64,000 nucleotides of DNA from Streptomyces roseolilacinus (GTDB lineage Bacteria; Actinomycetota; Actinomycetes; Streptomycetales; Streptomycetaceae), in the NCBI RefSeq assembly GCF_014649335.1, contig NZ_BMSV01000001.1, positions 62,001 through 126,000 of the forward strand. The letters are read 5' to 3'. The position numbers were made by a program, and so were the translations under genes. Under the pieces are notes generated by a model, which was not told the origin of the DNA, made no database searches, and worked only from the letters and a program-made list of their open reading frames with translations. Each line of letters starts with the position of its first letter. Positions within the stretch are counted from its first letter, which is position 1. This document shows positions 25,062-33,478 of the stretch, piece by piece.

Positions 25062-28001
25062 TCAGGCGTCCGAGCCGCCGGGGCCCGGCGCGCCGGGCGT
25101 GACGGTGCCGCTGGCGTTGGACGACGTACCGCCGCCGGTGGAGTCGCCGCCGCCGTCGCCGCCGCTGGTGCCGCCCGCGGCGCCGCCCGGGTCGGGGGTC
25201 TCGGTGGGCTGCTCGGTCGGCGGGTCCGAGGGGGACGGGCTGGTCGTCGTGGACCCCGAGGGGCCGGGGCTGGTGGTGGACGAGCCGCCGCCGGAGGTCG
25301 GGGAGCCCGTGGTGCTCGGGGAGGTGGTGGAGCCGCCGGTGCTGGTACCGCCGCCGGTGCCGCCGGACGTGGTGGTGCCGGACGTGGTGGTGCCGTCGCC
25401 GGTGCCGCCGGACGTCGTGTCGCCGCCGGGCGTCGACGGGCCGGTCGCCGGGCCGGTCGGGTCGTCGCCCGTGGAGCCGGTCGAGCCGGGCTGCTCGGAC
25501 GAGCCGGGCCCGTCGCCCGCCGGTTCGGTGGCGGAGCCGCCCGTACCGCCGCCGGACGTGCCGGTGGTGCCGCCGCCGCCGTCGTCGGGGGTCTCGTCGT
25601 CGAGGCCGCCGCCGGTGGTGCCGTCGATGCCCGAGGAGTGCTCGGTGACGACCCTGTCGTCGGTGGTGCCGCCGTCGCCGCCGGAGGAGGTCGCGCCGAG
25701 GGTGACGACCGTGCCGAGCACCGCCGCGAGGACGGCGCCCGCGCCGGCCGCGACGAGGTTGCGCCGGGTGCCGCTGAGCAGCAGGCTCCGCGGCCCCTTC
25801 CGCGCGGGGCGCTCCTGCCGGGGGTACGCGTACGTCCCCCCGTCCGCGCCCGTGCCTGCGCCCGTGCTCGCGCTCGCGCTCGCGCCGACGGCGCCGTACG
25901 CGGCGTCGAAGTCGGCCCCGGCGGAGCCGCCCGAGGCGCCGGGCCCCGCGGTCGAGCCGTACCCGACGAGGGGACCGGAAGCGGAACCGGAACCGGAAGC
26001 GGAACCGGGATCCGCGCCGAAGCCCGCGGCGGTCCCCGTCCCGAAGCCGGTGCCCGCTCGGCCGCCGGTCCCGGCCGTGGAACCGTACCCGCCGCTCAGG
26101 CCGTACCCGGCGCCCGTGCCCGCCGGCGCGTCCGCGCCGGGGCCGGCCGCGGCGGCCGGTCCCGTACCGGAACCCGTACGGCCGGGTCCGGCGCCCGGGG
26201 CGCCCGTGTGGCCCGCGCCGGGCGCCGGGCCCGCGCGGAGGCTGCCCGGCAGCGGCGTGGCCGCGTGGTCGTACGACGGGGACGCCTGCCGGGCACTGCG
26301 CTCGCGGTCGGCCACCAGGGCGAGGGCGCGGCGGCCGGCGACCGTGCCGCGCTTGTCCGCGAGGGCGCCGCGCAGCGCGATGGACGCCTCCAACTCGGCG
26401 CGCGCCCGGTCGAGGTTGCCCTTGCACAGGGCGAGGACGCCCAGCTCGTGGTGGAAGTACGCCTCTTCGGCGACCTCGCCGGCGAGCCGCGCGGCGGCCT
26501 GGCCGGAGCGCAGCGCCCGCTCCCAGGCGCCCCAGTGCAGGCCGGCCGCGAGGGCGGGCGCCGCGCTGCGGGCGAGGAGGACGGCGGTGCTGGCGTGCCC
26601 GGCCTCCTGGCTGGACGCGAGGGTGTGCAGCGCGGCGAGCACGGCGTCGGCCTCGGCGGTGACCCGCTCGGGGGCGACGGACGGGTGGCCCACCCACCAG
26701 GCGTAGTGCTGGGCGGCGGTGTGGGTGCGGGTCAGGGCGCCCTCGTCGTAGCCGTGTTCGGCGAGCTGTTCGGTGACGCCGGGGGCCAGGCGGTGGCGCG
26801 GGCCGACGGGGGTGAGCAGCCCGCAGCGGATCAACTCGCCGAGCGCGGCGTCGGCGTGGGTGTCCCCGACGAGGGCGGGCAGGTGCGCCTGGTGGGGGAC
26901 CTCCCCGCCGAGGGCGACGGCGAAGCGGAGGGTCTCGCGGGCCGCCTCGGAGAGCCGGGAGGCGAGCAGCGCGGCGGGGGCGGCGGCTTCGCCGAGGCTC
27001 GGCAGGGGCGCGTCGCGGACGTCGGTGAAGACGCTGTTCTCCGGGTCCGTGTCGTCGCCCGCCGGGACGGGGGCGCGCAGGACGTCGCGCTGCTGGAGCA
27101 GGGCGCCGGCCTGGACGAAGCGGAGGGGCAGGCCCTCGGACTCGAACCAGAGGTCGCCCGCCCAGTTGGCCTCCTCGTCGGTGAGGGGCCGGTCGACGGC
27201 GTGCTCGAGGAGTTCGAGGGTGGTGGACCGGTCGAGGCCGGTGAGGACCACCTCGTCGACGGAGGCGTCCGGGGAGGGCGCGGGGGTGTCGGGGGTGGCC
27301 GCGAAGAGGAACGCGCACTCGGGGGCTGCGTCGAGGAGTTCGTCGAGGGACGCGCCGCCGAACTCGAGGTCGTCGAGGAGGACGACGGCGCCGATCTCGC
27401 GGACGAGGGCGAGCAGCCCGGCCCGGTCGGGGCGGTGGCCCGGGGCGTGGTGGACGGCCGCGAAGAGGTCGTACAGGACGTCGCCGACGGTGTGGCGGTG
27501 GCCGGAGAGGCGGATGACGCCGTCGGGCGCGAGGCCGGCGCAGTCGGCGGCGACGGCGTCGAGCAGCCGGGTGCGGCCGGAGCCGGCCGGGCCGGTGAGG
27601 CGGACGGAGCGGCCGCGGGAGAGGAGGCGGACGAGCCGTTCGCGCTGTTCGGTGCGTTCCAGGAGCGGGGGGAGCAGGGCGGCGGGCCCGGCGGGTACGG
27701 GCGGGGCGGCGGCGCGGTCGCGTTCGGCGCGCTGCCCGGGGGTGCGGCGGGCGGGGGGCTCGGGCTGACGGCCGGGCGGGCAGGGCTCGATCTCGCTGCC
27801 GTCGACCGGGTTGACGGTGAGGAGGAAGTCACCGGCGACGAGTTGGGCGGTGCGGGCGGGGGCGGGGGACTTGCCGGTGCCGAGCGGTGCGGGCAGGTCG
27901 TCGCGGGAGGCGCGCGGGTGGCCGGCGTCGCCGCTCTGGTGGGCGGCGTCGTCGGTGCTGTCGTGGCCGTGGTCGTCCGGCCGCGGGTTCATCGGGTCCA
28001 T
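25062..28001 (-). CDS. Membrane-anchored AAA/STAND-like ATPase with extracellular low-complexity tail
   Basis: A 979-residue protein. Residues 1-110 are disordered and Pro-rich. An ATPase domain follows, with a Walker A-like GPAGSGRT (137-144) in which the usual Lys is Arg, and a Walker B-like VVLLDD (about 206-211). Residues 220-570 are helical with a TPR-like stretch (ARAELEASIALRG). Residues 570-735 are a Gly/Ala/Pro-rich linker with GYGSTAG repeats. One membrane helix is at about 748-771, and the last 208 residues are almost only Gly, Ser, Thr, Pro and Asp. The architecture suggests a cytoplasmic nucleotide-binding sensor with an exported stalk. Function unknown. The ATG at 28001 has a weak ribosome-binding site. 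Confidence 0.78.
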   Translation of the reverse strand: MDPMNPRPDDHGHDSTDDAAHQSGDAGHPRASRDDLPAPLGTGKSPAPARTAQLVAGDFLLTVNPVDGSEIEPCPPGRQPEPPARRTPGQRAERDRAAAPPVPAGPAALLPPLLERTEQRERLVRLLSRGRSVRLTGPAGSGRTRLLDAVAADCAGLAPDGVIRLSGHRHTVGDVLYDLFAAVHHAPGHRPDRAGLLALVREIGAVVLLDDLEFGGASLDELLDAAPECAFLFAATPDTPAPSPDASVDEVVLTGLDRSTTLELLEHAVDRPLTDEEANWAGDLWFESEGLPLRFVQAGALLQQRDVLRAPVPAGDDTDPENSVFTDVRDAPLPSLGEAAAPAALLASRLSEAARETLRFAVALGGEVPHQAHLPALVGDTHADAALGELIRCGLLTPVGPRHRLAPGVTEQLAEHGYDEGALTRTHTAAQHYAWWVGHPSVAPERVTAEADAVLAALHTLASSQEAGHASTAVLLARSAAPALAAGLHWGAWERALRSGQAAARLAGEVAEEAYFHHELGVLALCKGNLDRARAELEASIALRGALADKRGTVAGRRALALVADRERSARQASPSYDHAATPLPGSLRAGPAPGAGHTGAPGAGPGRTGSGTGPAAAAGPGADAPAGTGAGYGLSGGYGSTAGTGGRAGTGFGTGTAAGFGADPGSASGSGSASGPLVGYGSTAGPGASGGSAGADFDAAYGAVGASASASTGAGTGADGGTYAYPRQERPARKGPRSLLLSGTRRNLVAAGAGAVLAAVLGTVVTLGATSSGGDGGTTDDRVVTEHSSGIDGTTGGGLDDETPDDGGGGTTGTSGGGTGGSATEPAGDGPGSSEQPGSTGSTGDDPTGPATGPSTPGGDTTSGGTGDGTTTSGTTTSGGTGGGTSTGGSTTSPSTTGSPTSGGGSSTTSPGPSGSTTTSPSPSDPPTEQPTETPDPGGAAGGTSGGDGGGDSTGGGTSSNASGTVTPGAPGPGGSDA
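25974..26009. repeat. Hexanucleotide tandem repeat inside the ATPase gene
   Basis: About six copies of a GGAACC/GGAAGC unit in a row encode alternating Ser-Gly/Ser-Ala dipeptides in the Gly-rich linker (about residues 664-675). Simple repeats of this kind can change copy number in multiples of six without breaking the frame. Confidence 0.6.
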
Positions 28002-28404
28002 GGTGAAAGCCCCCCAAAAGCGTGGTGCGGCGAAGCCCCTCCCGGCCGATCTGCACGCATGGTGTCGCTTCTGGTCCGGTGCCCGCCGTGTGGGTCCGTC
28101 GATGGGCAGACGTGCAAGACCCTAGACGTTCGCGGGGCCGCGGGAAACATCCGGGGTGCCGGCCGCCCCAGACGTCACGGTCTTGTGAGTATGGGCGGCT
28201 GGGGTCGCCTGGGGTGTTTTGCTCCCGCATGTACGGGCGGGCCGCGCGTCGCCGGCCGGGGCGGGCGCGTGCGGACGCCCGTCGGCCCGTACGGCGGGGG
28301 CGCGGCGGGTGGGTGTCCCGGGCGCGCCCCCGGGGGGGGCACCGGGCGCGCGCCCCGGGCGGTGCCCGCCGGTCGCGTGCCGCGGGCGCGTCCCCGGCCA
28401 CGGC
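28002..28404. other. 403-base intergenic region upstream of the ATPase gene
   Basis: No credible gene is seen on either strand; the open frames here have shadow-type Arg/Pro/Ala composition and no ribosome-binding sites. The part next to 28001 should be the leader of the ATPase gene. TAGGGT on the minus strand (28119-28124) is a possible -10 with a poor -35. The part next to 28404 holds the STAS-gene terminator (28338-28366) and very GC-rich spacer. Confidence 0.5.
28338..28366 (-). terminator. Terminator hairpin of the STAS gene
   Basis: GGCACCGGGCGCG pairs with CGCCCCGGGCGGTGCC: outer 7-bp arms GGCACCG/CGGTGCC are perfect and the inner GGGCG/CGCCC continues the stem with a small bulge. It starts 38 bases beyond the stop of the minus-strand STAS gene. 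Confidence 0.55.
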
Positions 28405-28728
28405 TCAGACGCGCGGGAGCGACTCGGCGGCGAGTCCGCCCTCGATGGCGAGGATGCGGTGGAGCCTGGTCGCCACGAGCAGGCGCTGCATCTGGGGCGG
28501 CACGCCGCGCAGGACGAGGCGGCGGCCGCAGCGGCCGGCGCGGCGGTGGGCGCCCATGATGACCCCGAGCCCGGTGGCGTCCCAGGAGTCGAGGTCGGTC
28601 AGGTCGAGTACGAGGTCGCCGGCTCCGTCGTCGACGGCCGAGTGCAGGACCGTACGGGCGTCCGCCGCGCTGCGGACATCGAGGCGGCCCCCGACGACCA
28701 GCTCGGTGTGGTCGCCCCTGATGTGCAT
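28405..28728 (-). CDS. STAS-domain protein (anti-sigma factor antagonist type) lacking the phospho-serine
   Basis: A 107-residue single STAS domain (MHIRGDHTELVVGGRLDVRSA ... GHRRAG-type end). The family switches sigma-factor networks by binding an anti-sigma kinase, and is inactivated by phosphorylation of the Ser directly after Asp in the D-S-(S/T)-G-L-G motif. Here that motif is SWDATGLGV: Asp50, Ala51, Thr52. The phospho-acceptor Ser is replaced by Ala, so the protein would be constitutively active or regulated in another way. The ATG at 28728 follows GGGGAG; an in-frame codon 54 bases upstream lacks such a site. No anti-sigma gene is adjacent. Confidence 0.83.
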   Translation of the reverse strand: MHIRGDHTELVVGGRLDVRSAADARTVLHSAVDDGAGDLVLDLTDLDSWDATGLGVIMGAHRRAGRCGRRLVLRGVPPQMQRLLVATRLHRILAIEGGLAAESLPRV

Positions 28729-28873
28729 ATGCGCTCCCCGAGAGTGCTGTTCTTGTTCCGTCACGTCTTTCTGTTGCAACAAGTGACCACCGCATCACCT
28801 GAGCGGTTGCGCGTTGTAAGCAAACCGATACCGAGTTCACCCGAGAGGGTGAAGTCGATTTGGCACGGAGCGG

Positions 28874-29722
28874 TCAGTGCTTGTAGAAGCCCTGCCCGCT
28901 CTTGCGGCCGATGTCACCCGCGTCCACCATCCGGCGCATCAGCTCCGGCGGGGCGAACTTCTCGTCCTGGGACTCCGTGTAGATGTTGCCGGTGGCGTGC
29001 AGGAGGATGTCGACGCCGGTGAGGTCGGCGGTGGCGAGCGGGCCCATCGCGTGGCCGAACCCCAGCTTGCACGCGATGTCGATGTCCTCGGCGGAGGCCA
29101 CGCCGGACTCGTACAGCTTGGCCGCCTCGACGACGAGGGCGGAGATGAGGCGCGTGGTGACGAAGCCGGCGACGTCGCGGTTGACGACGATGCAGGTCTT
29201 GCCGACCGACTCGGCGAACTCGCGGGCGGTGGCGAGGGTTTCGTCACTGGTCTTGTAGCCGCGGACGAGCTCGCAGAGCTGCATCATCGGGACGGGCGAG
29301 AAGAAGTGCGTGCCGACGACCCGCTCGGGGCGCTCGGTGACCGCCGCGATCTTGGTGATCGGGATGGCGGAGGTGTTGGAGGCGAGGACCGCGTCGTCCC
29401 GGACGAGCTTGTCGAGGGCGCGGAAGATCTCGTGCTTGACCTCCAGCTTCTCGAACACGGCCTCGACGACGATGTCGGCGTCGGCGGCGGCGTCGAGGTC
29501 GGTGGTCGTGGTGATGCGGGCCAGCGCGGCCTCGGCGTCGGCGGCGTCGAGCCTGCCCTTGGCGACGAACTTGTCGTACGACGCCTTGATGCCGTCGGTC
29601 CCGCGGGTGAGGGCGGCGTCCGTGACGTCGCGCAGCACGACGTCCCAGCCCGCCTGGGCCGAGACCTGCGCGATGCCGGACCCCATGAGTCCGGCGCCGA
29701 TGACGGCGAGCTTCCTGGCCAC
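28874..29722 (-). CDS. 3-hydroxyacyl-CoA (3-hydroxybutyryl-CoA) dehydrogenase
   Basis: A 282-residue NAD(P)-dependent dehydrogenase converting acetoacetyl-CoA and (S)-3-hydroxybutyryl-CoA. The Rossmann start KLAVIGAGLMGSGIAQ, the EAVFEKLEVK motif, ASNTSAIPIT, and GTHFFSPVPMM with the catalytic His are all present; the C-terminal dimerisation domain starts near residue 185 (DVAGFVTTRL, SAEDIDIACKLGFGHAMGP). The GTG at 29722 was chosen over a TTG at 29728 because AAGGGG lies 7 bases upstream of it. It should work with the thiolase of this window in the C4-acyl-CoA (butyryl/ethylmalonyl-CoA) route, though it stands apart from it. Confidence 0.92.
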   Translation of the reverse strand: MARKLAVIGAGLMGSGIAQVSAQAGWDVVLRDVTDAALTRGTDGIKASYDKFVAKGRLDAADAEAALARITTTTDLDAAADADIVVEAVFEKLEVKHEIFRALDKLVRDDAVLASNTSAIPITKIAAVTERPERVVGTHFFSPVPMMQLCELVRGYKTSDETLATAREFAESVGKTCIVVNRDVAGFVTTRLISALVVEAAKLYESGVASAEDIDIACKLGFGHAMGPLATADLTGVDILLHATGNIYTESQDEKFAPPELMRRMVDAGDIGRKSGQGFYKH

Positions 29723-29851
29723 GATCAATCCCCTTCACACGCGTCCACTTTTCGGTTCTCCGGCGGGAGGTTACTGCCCGGGAGGGTCGCTGTGGCGGTG
29801 AAGAGATGCGCGTCACGTCTCAGATGACGGACATCACACCGGAACGCTCTC

Positions 29852-30490
29852 TCAGGTGAGCCGTACCGCGTAGTCGAGGACCCGTTCGCCCAGGAGGTCC
29901 TCCATCTCGTCGAGGAGGGCGAGGGCTTCGCGGGAGACCTCGCGGGGGTCGCGGCCCTCCGCCATCCCGGCGGAGATGCGGTCCGTGAGGGCGGCGTACA
30001 GCCAGTCGAGCTGTCCGGCGACCAGGGCGGGGACGGGGTCGTCGTCCGGGGCCGCGACCTCGGCGCGCAGGGTGCGCTCCAGTTCCCCGAGGCCGTCCTG
30101 CCGGATCTGCCAGAGGCGGGAGCGCAGGGCGGGCACCTCCAGGACGACGCGCGTGAAGTCGGCGCACCCCTCGAAGAGGCCGACGGCGGGAGAGAGGGTC
30201 TCGACGGCCTCGTGCAGTTCCCGCAGGACGGCCCGGGCGGCCGACTCTCCCGTCCGGCGTCCGCGGACCCAGCGCGAGAGGCGGTCGACGGCGTCCTCCC
30301 CGCGGTCGAGGAACAGGTCCTCCTTGGCGGGGAAGTAGTTGTAGACGGTGTTGACCGAGACGTCGGCGGCCTCGGCGATCTCGGCGATCGTGACGGCGTC
30401 GAAGCCCCTCTCCAGGAAGAGGGCCGTGGCCACGTCGGAGATGTGCTGCCGGGTCCGCCTCTTCTTCCGCTCCCTGAGTCCCTCCGCCAT
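29852..30490 (-). CDS. TetR-family transcriptional repressor of the adjacent ABC exporter
   Basis: A 212-residue TetR regulator. The helix-turn-helix covers about residues 12-56 (ISDVATALFLERGFDAVTIAEIAEAADVSVNTVYNYF in family terms; the recognition helix is VSVNTVYNYF), followed by a ligand-binding domain of roughly 150 residues. It is divergent from the DrrA-type ABC genes, and the 79-base intergenic region holds a perfect 14-bp palindrome, the expected operator. It probably represses itself and the exporter until a toxic ligand binds. Confidence 0.88.
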   Translation of the reverse strand: MAEGLRERKKRRTRQHISDVATALFLERGFDAVTIAEIAEAADVSVNTVYNYFPAKEDLFLDRGEDAVDRLSRWVRGRRTGESAARAVLRELHEAVETLSPAVGLFEGCADFTRVVLEVPALRSRLWQIRQDGLGELERTLRAEVAAPDDDPVPALVAGQLDWLYAALTDRISAGMAEGRDPREVSREALALLDEMEDLLGERVLDYAVRLT

Positions 30491-30508
30491 GGCCGCATCC
30501 TAGCCGTC

Positions 30509-30522
30509 TTGGTGCGCACCAA
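30509..30522. promoter_or_regulatory. Perfect palindrome, probable TetR operator
   Basis: TTGGTGCGCACCAA is perfectly symmetric and centred between the divergent TetR (start 30490) and ABC (start 30570) genes, 19 bases from the TetR start codon. Immediately to the right, TTGGGGTCATTGCAAATTTGGGGTCA contains two copies of TTGGGGTCA (30526-30534 and 30543-30551), spaced 17 bases apart, that could be further contact sites or promoter elements. Confidence 0.65.
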
Positions 30523-30569
30523 AACTTGGGGTCATTGCAAATTTGGGGTCACTCTGATTTTCTGGGGGC

Positions 30570-31358
<789 letters not shown>

Positions 31359-31367
31359 GAGGACGAC

Positions 31368-32116
31368 GTGCTGCTCCACGACACGGCGCTGGTCTTCGGG
31401 CGGTGCGCCCGGCAGACCCTGCGCTCCCGTTTCCACATGCTCTTCGGCGTGCTGACGCCCCTGCTGTACCTGGTCTTCTTCGGCCCGCTGCTCACCCGGC
31501 TCCCGCTCGGCGGCCACGGGGACTCCTGGCAGGTGCTCGTGCCGGGGCTGCTGCTCCAGCTCGGCCTGTTCGGCGCGTCGTTCGCCGGCTTCGGGATCGT
31601 CCTCGAGAAGCAGTGGGGGGTGGTCGAACGGATGCGGGCCACACCGGTGAGCCGGCTCGCCCTGCTCCTCGGCCGCGTCCTGCGGGACGTCGTGCTCTTC
31701 GTCGTCCAGGCGGTCCTGCTGGTGCTGGCGGCGCTGGTGATGGGGCTGCGGGCGCCGCTGGGCGGGATCCTCGTCGGCTTCGCCTTCGTCGCCGCGCTGA
31801 CGGTGATCCTGGCGTCCCTGTCGTACGCGCTGGCGCTGAGGGCCTCCTCCCCGCAGGAGTTCGGGCCCGTCGTCAACGCGGTGACCGTGCCGTCGATGTG
31901 CTGTCCGGGCTGATGCTGCCGATGGCGCTGGCGCCCGGCTGGCTCGACCTGCTGTCGCGCCTGATGCCGCTGCGCTACCTGGTGGACGCGGTGCGGTCCG
32001 CGTACGCCGGGGACTACACGAGCCCGGACATGCTGTACGGGACGCTCGCCGCCGCCGTCTGCGCGGCGCTGGCCGTGACGGTCGGCACACGGGGCTTCCG
32101 GAGCGCCGGTACGTAA
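31368..32116 (+). pseudogene. ABC-2 exporter permease (DrrB type), frameshifted
   Basis: The frame from the GTG at 31368 (AGGAGGAC upstream) encodes a normal ABC-2 permease N-terminus with four or five helices (LLYLVFFGPLL, VVERMRATPVSR, DVVLFVVQAVLLVLAAL) up to FGPVVNAVTVPSM. It then reads CCPG and stops at 31913. The missing C-terminus continues in another frame as LSGLMLPMALAPGWLDLLSRLMPLRYLVDAVRS and ends at 32116. The span is 749 bases, one short of 250 codons. A single base lost at about 31896-31904 (ATG-TGCTG where ATG-CTG-CTG is expected) restores one 249-residue protein. Either a real frameshift mutation or a sequencing error. Confidence 0.85.
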
Positions 32117-32129
32117 CTAGGCTGGCCGC

Positions 32130-32702
32130 ATGGTCAATCTGACGCGCATCTACACCCGCACCGGCGACAAGGGCACGACGGCGCTCGGCGACATGAGCCG
32201 CACCGCCAAGACGGACCTCCGGATCGCGGCGTACGCCGACGCCAACGAGGCGAACGCCGTCATCGGGACCGCCGTCGCCCTCGGCCGGCTGCCGGAGGAG
32301 GTCGTCAAGGTCCTCGTACGGGTGCAGAACGACCTGTTCGACGTGGGCGCGGACCTGTCGACCCCGGTGGTCGAGGACCCGAAGTACCCGCCGCTGCGGG
32401 TGGAGCAGTCCTACGTCGACAAGCTGGAGGCGGACTGCGACCGGTTCCTGGAGGACCTGGAGAAGCTCCGCTCCTTCATCCTGCCGGGCGGCACGCCGGG
32501 CGCGGCGCTCCTGCACCAGGCGTGCACGGTGGTCCGCCGCGCGGAGCGCTCGACGTGGGCGGCGCTGGAGGTGCACGGCGAGACGATGAACCCCCTGACG
32601 GCCACCTACCTCAACCGCCTGTCCGACCTGCTGTTCATCCTGGCCCGGACGGCCAACAAGGAGGTCGGCGACGTCCTGTGGGTCCCCGGCGGGGAACGCT
32701 GA
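32130..32702 (+). CDS. PduO-type cob(I)alamin adenosyltransferase
   Basis: A 190-residue ATP:corrinoid adenosyltransferase that makes adenosylcobalamin, the cofactor of the mutase encoded at the start of this window. The ATP-binding N-terminus (IYTRTGDKGTTALGDMSR), DANEANAVIG, RAERSTWAALE and the end YLNRLSDLLFILAR are diagnostic. Length is normal. TAGGCT (32118-32123) ends 6 bases before the ATG at 32130 and there is no ribosome-binding site, so the mRNA is probably leaderless. The promoter overlaps the region right after the permease stop (32116), so it is an independent unit. It is followed by a convergent gene and a strong hairpin. Confidence 0.92.
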   Translation: MVNLTRIYTRTGDKGTTALGDMSRTAKTDLRIAAYADANEANAVIGTAVALGRLPEEVVKVLVRVQNDLFDVGADLSTPVVEDPKYPPLRVEQSYVDKLEADCDRFLEDLEKLRSFILPGGTPGAALLHQACTVVRRAERSTWAALEVHGETMNPLTATYLNRLSDLLFILARTANKEVGDVLWVPGGER

Positions 32703-32710
32703 CCCGCCCC

Positions 32711-32735
32711 GGACCCCCGGCCCCGCCGGGGGTCC
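32711..32735. terminator. Bidirectional terminator hairpin
   Basis: GGACCCCCGG (32711-32720) and CCGGGGGTCC (32726-32735) form a perfect 10-bp stem with a 5-base loop. It lies between the convergent stops of the adenosyltransferase (32702) and the membrane-protein gene (32778). Confidence 0.75.
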
Positions 32736-32777
32736 GGGGGCCCGCCTCCCGACCGGTACGGCGCCCCGCCGGGGCTG

Positions 32778-33344
32778 TCAGGCGTCCTTGCCGACCGGGA
32801 CCGGCTTCTCCTCGGGGGCCTTTTTCGGCCAGATCGCGTACGACAGGGCGATCAGCCCGTGGATGCCCGCCGCCCGCCACGCCGCGCCCATCCAGCTCTG
32901 CAGCGGACCGACCCGGCCCGGGTCGTCCACGTACCAGACGGCGGCCTGGAGCAGGACGGTCGCGACGACCGCGCCGACCAGGGTGCCGAGCCACACGCGG
33001 CCCTCGTGGCGGGCGCGGGCCCTGCCGTACCGGGGCGGGCCGACCGGGCGGGGCGCGCCGCCGAAGCGGTGGGCGGCGTGGCCGTCCAGCCACTTCACGG
33101 TGCGGTGCCCGTGGCCGACGGTGTAGCCGATGTACAGCGCGGCCAGCCCGTGCGTCCAGCTCGGTTCGGCGCCGCCGCGCAGGTCCACGGCGGTCGCCAC
33201 GAGGAGGACGACCTCCAGCAGCGGCTCGCACAGCAGCAGCGCCGCACCCGTGCGCGGCATCCTCAGCACGTACCGCGCGGCGAGCCCCGCCGCCAGCAGC
33301 ACCCAGAAGCCGACTTCGCAGACCACGATCAATGTGACGACCAT
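32778..33344 (-). CDS. Conserved multi-pass membrane protein
   Basis: A 188-residue protein with about five predicted helices (residues 3-25, 38-54, 66-80, 120-142, 155-172) separated by an Arg/Gly-rich loop (HRFGGAPRPVGPPRYGRARAR) and ending in a Lys/Pro tail. I recognise no enzyme motif. The ATG at 33344 has GGGAGG upstream; longer in-frame starts lack support. It is divergent from the two-component system at 33479-35364 and could be its target or accessory protein, but this is only position. Known only as a conserved actinobacterial membrane protein. Confidence 0.7.
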   Translation of the reverse strand: MVVTLIVVCEVGFWVLLAAGLAARYVLRMPRTGAALLLCEPLLEVVLLVATAVDLRGGAEPSWTHGLAALYIGYTVGHGHRTVKWLDGHAAHRFGGAPRPVGPPRYGRARARHEGRVWLGTLVGAVVATVLLQAAVWYVDDPGRVGPLQSWMGAAWRAAGIHGLIALSYAIWPKKAPEEKPVPVGKDA

Positions 33345-33478
33345 GCCTCCCAGCCTGCCGTCGCCGCGCGCCCCGGGCGTCGTCGCCGATGAGGAATCCG
33401 CGCTGCATCCTTCGATGTAGTCGCGGCTCACCCCGCGCGGGGAGGCGGCGGGGGCCCGGGGCCGTGTTGGATGGGAAC

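Noticed and set aside
28022..28559. Open frames on both strands in the gap before the membrane ATPase gene
   Set aside because: Pro/Arg/Gly-rich shadow composition, no ribosome-binding site, and the frames run into the STAS gene on the other strand.
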